Shown here one piece after another: positions 63,660 through 64,000 of a stretch of DNA of 64,000 bases (position 1 is the stretch's first letter; each line of letters begins with the position of its first letter). Source of the DNA: Burkholderia sp. BCC1644 (GTDB lineage Bacteria; Pseudomonadota; Gammaproteobacteria; Burkholderiales; Burkholderiaceae); assembly GCF_902833225.1 (NCBI RefSeq), contig NZ_CADFEI010000022.1, positions 62,001 through 126,000 of the forward strand, written 5' to 3'. A program made the position numbers and the translations under genes. The notes under the pieces are model-generated. The model saw nothing but the letters and a program-made list of their open reading frames with translations. It did not search any database and was not told the DNA's origin.

Positions 63660-64000
63660 TCAAATATTGACTCTTTCCTTCAGTGCCTTTGTGATCATCG
63701 CAATGTCGATATCTTCGCCAGGATGAGCCGAGCAAAATTCGAACAAAACAGCGACGTAGGCGTTGCCCAGGGTTTTGGTAAGTACGCCTGCCGTCGTAGC
63801 AGCAACTGCGCCGCCGACAACGGAACCCGCTCCTGGAATCATCTTTAGGAGGCCAGAAACGACTGTACGCCCTATCAAAGTCGCTGCGGACGCCCCCAAC
63901 ACCGAGGTGACAAGTGTGGTCAACGTTGTCGCGCTGAACTCCATTCCGAACGTCACTCCAACTTTGGCAATCATTGTGACCTGGATGGGAACAAGCACAA
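63660..64000 (-). CDS. DUF697-type GTPase-associated protein, C-terminal fragment
   Basis: The last 112 or so residues only; the frame runs off the right edge. VTFGMEFSATTLTTLVTSVLGASAATLIGRTVVSGLLKMIPGAGSVVGGAVAATTAGVLTKTLGNAYV matches the C-terminal DUF697 membrane-linked domain that follows the GTPase domain in small bacterial dynamin-like or 50S-binding GTPases of genomic islands. Codon use is markedly less GC-rich than in its neighbours, which suggests transfer. The GTP-binding motifs would lie beyond the window. Confidence 0.6.
   Translation of the reverse strand, partial: VLVPIQVTMIAKVGVTFGMEFSATTLTTLVTSVLGASAATLIGRTVVSGLLKMIPGAGSVVGGAVAATTAGVLTKTLGNAYVAVLFEFCSAHPGEDIDIAMITKALKERVNI

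Overview
The window is a GC-rich stretch with the dense codon bias, gene content and protein families of a Burkholderia, most probably of the Burkholderia cepacia complex; a secondary replicon is plausible. This is inferred from the proteins, because no rRNA, tRNA or other marker gene is present. No CRISPR array, tRNA or complete insertion sequence was seen. Genes lie on both strands in short operons.

Left part (1-16.5 kb): the tail of a PLP-dependent aminotransferase-like protein; an approximately 210-bp element bounded by inverted repeats; a DUF4132 protein; a MocR-type regulator (first of two near-identical copies); a molybdenum cofactor block read leftward (fdhD-moeA, then moaA-moaE-moaD); a cyanide-insensitive type bd quinol oxidase (cydAB/cioAB) with a bestrophin-like channel; SMI1/KNR4, VOC and SnoaL-like proteins; and trpS, which is preceded by a 16-residue leader peptide carrying tandem Trp codons and mutually exclusive RNA hairpins.

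Middle-left (16.5-25.8 kb): a lower-GC islet with orphan secreted and Sel1-repeat proteins, then a catabolic cluster of unknown substrate (flavin monooxygenase, RidA, DUF1028, ArgE-like deacetylase, LysR regulator, NCS1 permease).

Centre (25.8-50.5 kb): a stress-survival region. It holds a YdeP-type molybdoenzyme, a stand-alone ClpG/ClpK-type disaggregase, an encapsulin with its DyP peroxidase cargo and an orphan 89-residue protein, PsiE, DUF1269, DUF1328 and other small stress-type proteins, the second MocR copy, NAD-dependent formate dehydrogenase, a Rieske/FAD reductase and MarC. It ends with an NtrC-type regulator, a hybrid histidine kinase and a second-copy sigma-54 gene (rpoN) that has a -24/-12 promoter of its own. 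Two more -24/-12 type sites sit inside the region, so the signalling genes may drive part of it.

Right part (50.5-64 kb): an MFS sugar-efflux type transporter, an SDR with a divergent LysR regulator, a secreted GH27 alpha-galactosidase lipoprotein, an orphan protein coupled to a LuxR regulator, an amidase, an alcohol/aldehyde dehydrogenase pair with an AcoR-like regulator that lacks the AAA+ domain, and the end of a DUF697-type GTPase at the right edge.
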